Origin: SXXK01 sp046074645
Lineage (GTDB): Bacteria > Planctomycetota > Planctomycetia > Planctomycetales > Planctomycetaceae
Assembly: GCA_046074645.1 (NCBI GenBank)
Contig: JBJTOP010000296.1
Span: 1 to 5,920, forward strand
Direction of reading: 5' to 3'
DNA length: 5,920 nucleotides
Every line of letters begins with the position of its first letter. The stretch's first letter is position 1. A model generated the notes under the pieces. That model did no database searches and was not told the origin of the DNA. It saw only the letters and a program-made list of their open reading frames with translations. The position numbers were made by a program, and so were the translations under genes. Below are positions 5,820 to 5,920 of the stretch, piece after piece.

Positions 5820-5920
5820 ATGGCGACTGCAGACACACACCCTTCGACACTGACCGTCGAATCCACACCCCTGCTGGTGGATGCCACCGCGGCCGCTGCG
5901 TTGTGTGGCAAGCACCTGCG
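5820..5920 (+). CDS. HTH/excisionase-type DNA-binding protein, N-terminal fragment (3' end outside window)
   Basis: Only 33 whole codons are present. After a polar lead (residues 1-17), PLLVDATAAAALCGKHL resembles the opening of a MerR/excisionase-like winged helix-turn-helix (HTH_17). In that family, L-L-x-V-x-x-A-A-x-L-C-G-V-S begins strand 1 and helix 1 and is normally followed by R-T-x-x-R. Genes with this exact opening are common in planctomycetes, and many lie just upstream of a tyrosine recombinase, probably as a directionality factor or element regulator. The link to an integrase here is inference, since the next gene is not visible. The start is supported by GAGG 7 bases upstream and a dyad-rich spacer ahead of it. 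Confidence 0.68.
   Translation, partial: MATADTHPSTLTVESTPLLVDATAAAALCGKHL

Overview
The window looks like chromosomal DNA of a planctomycete-type bacterium. This is inferred from gene content and style, not from a marker gene. The evidence is a secreted formylglycine-generating-enzyme (FGE) domain protein, a secreted class C beta-lactamase-like hydrolase, an excisionase-type helix-turn-helix (HTH) gene with a typical opening, moderately high GC, single-gene transcription units on both strands and long gene-free spacers. No rRNA, tRNA, CRISPR array or complete insertion sequence is visible.

Layout, left to right. Positions 2-418 (+) are the C-terminal part of a SAM-dependent methyltransferase cut by the window edge. 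Convergent to it, 506-1648 (-) encodes an exported serine hydrolase of the beta-lactamase class C/penicillin-binding-protein family. A 626-base spacer (1649-2274) separates it from a divergent gene at 2275-3015 (+). That gene encodes a cytoplasmic protein with conserved-looking CCGH and CGCPNG motifs. The spacer holds a cluster of TTTGGCG repeats just ahead of this gene. Convergent again, 3100-3984 (-) encodes an exported FGE-sulfatase-domain protein that lacks one of the two active-site cysteines of true FGE. It diverges from a 130-residue protein of unknown function at 4195-4587 (+), which has a strong ribosome binding site.

Positions 4738-5383 (+) encode an iron-sulfur uracil-DNA-glycosylase superfamily protein in two frames. 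One extra A in an A6 run (5086-5091) breaks an otherwise intact 214-residue product. A 436-base gene-free stretch (5384-5819) follows and contains a series of short inverted repeats. The window ends inside a gene (5820 onward) whose first 33 residues look like a planctomycete HTH/excisionase-type protein. Such genes often sit beside an integrase, so a mobile element may begin here.

The genes do not form an evident pathway or operon. They appear to be independently transcribed single genes. The items most worth following up are the glycosylase frameshift, the FGE-like protein with an altered active site, the two structured spacers ahead of the 2275 and 5820 genes, and the unassigned proteins at 2275 and 4195.
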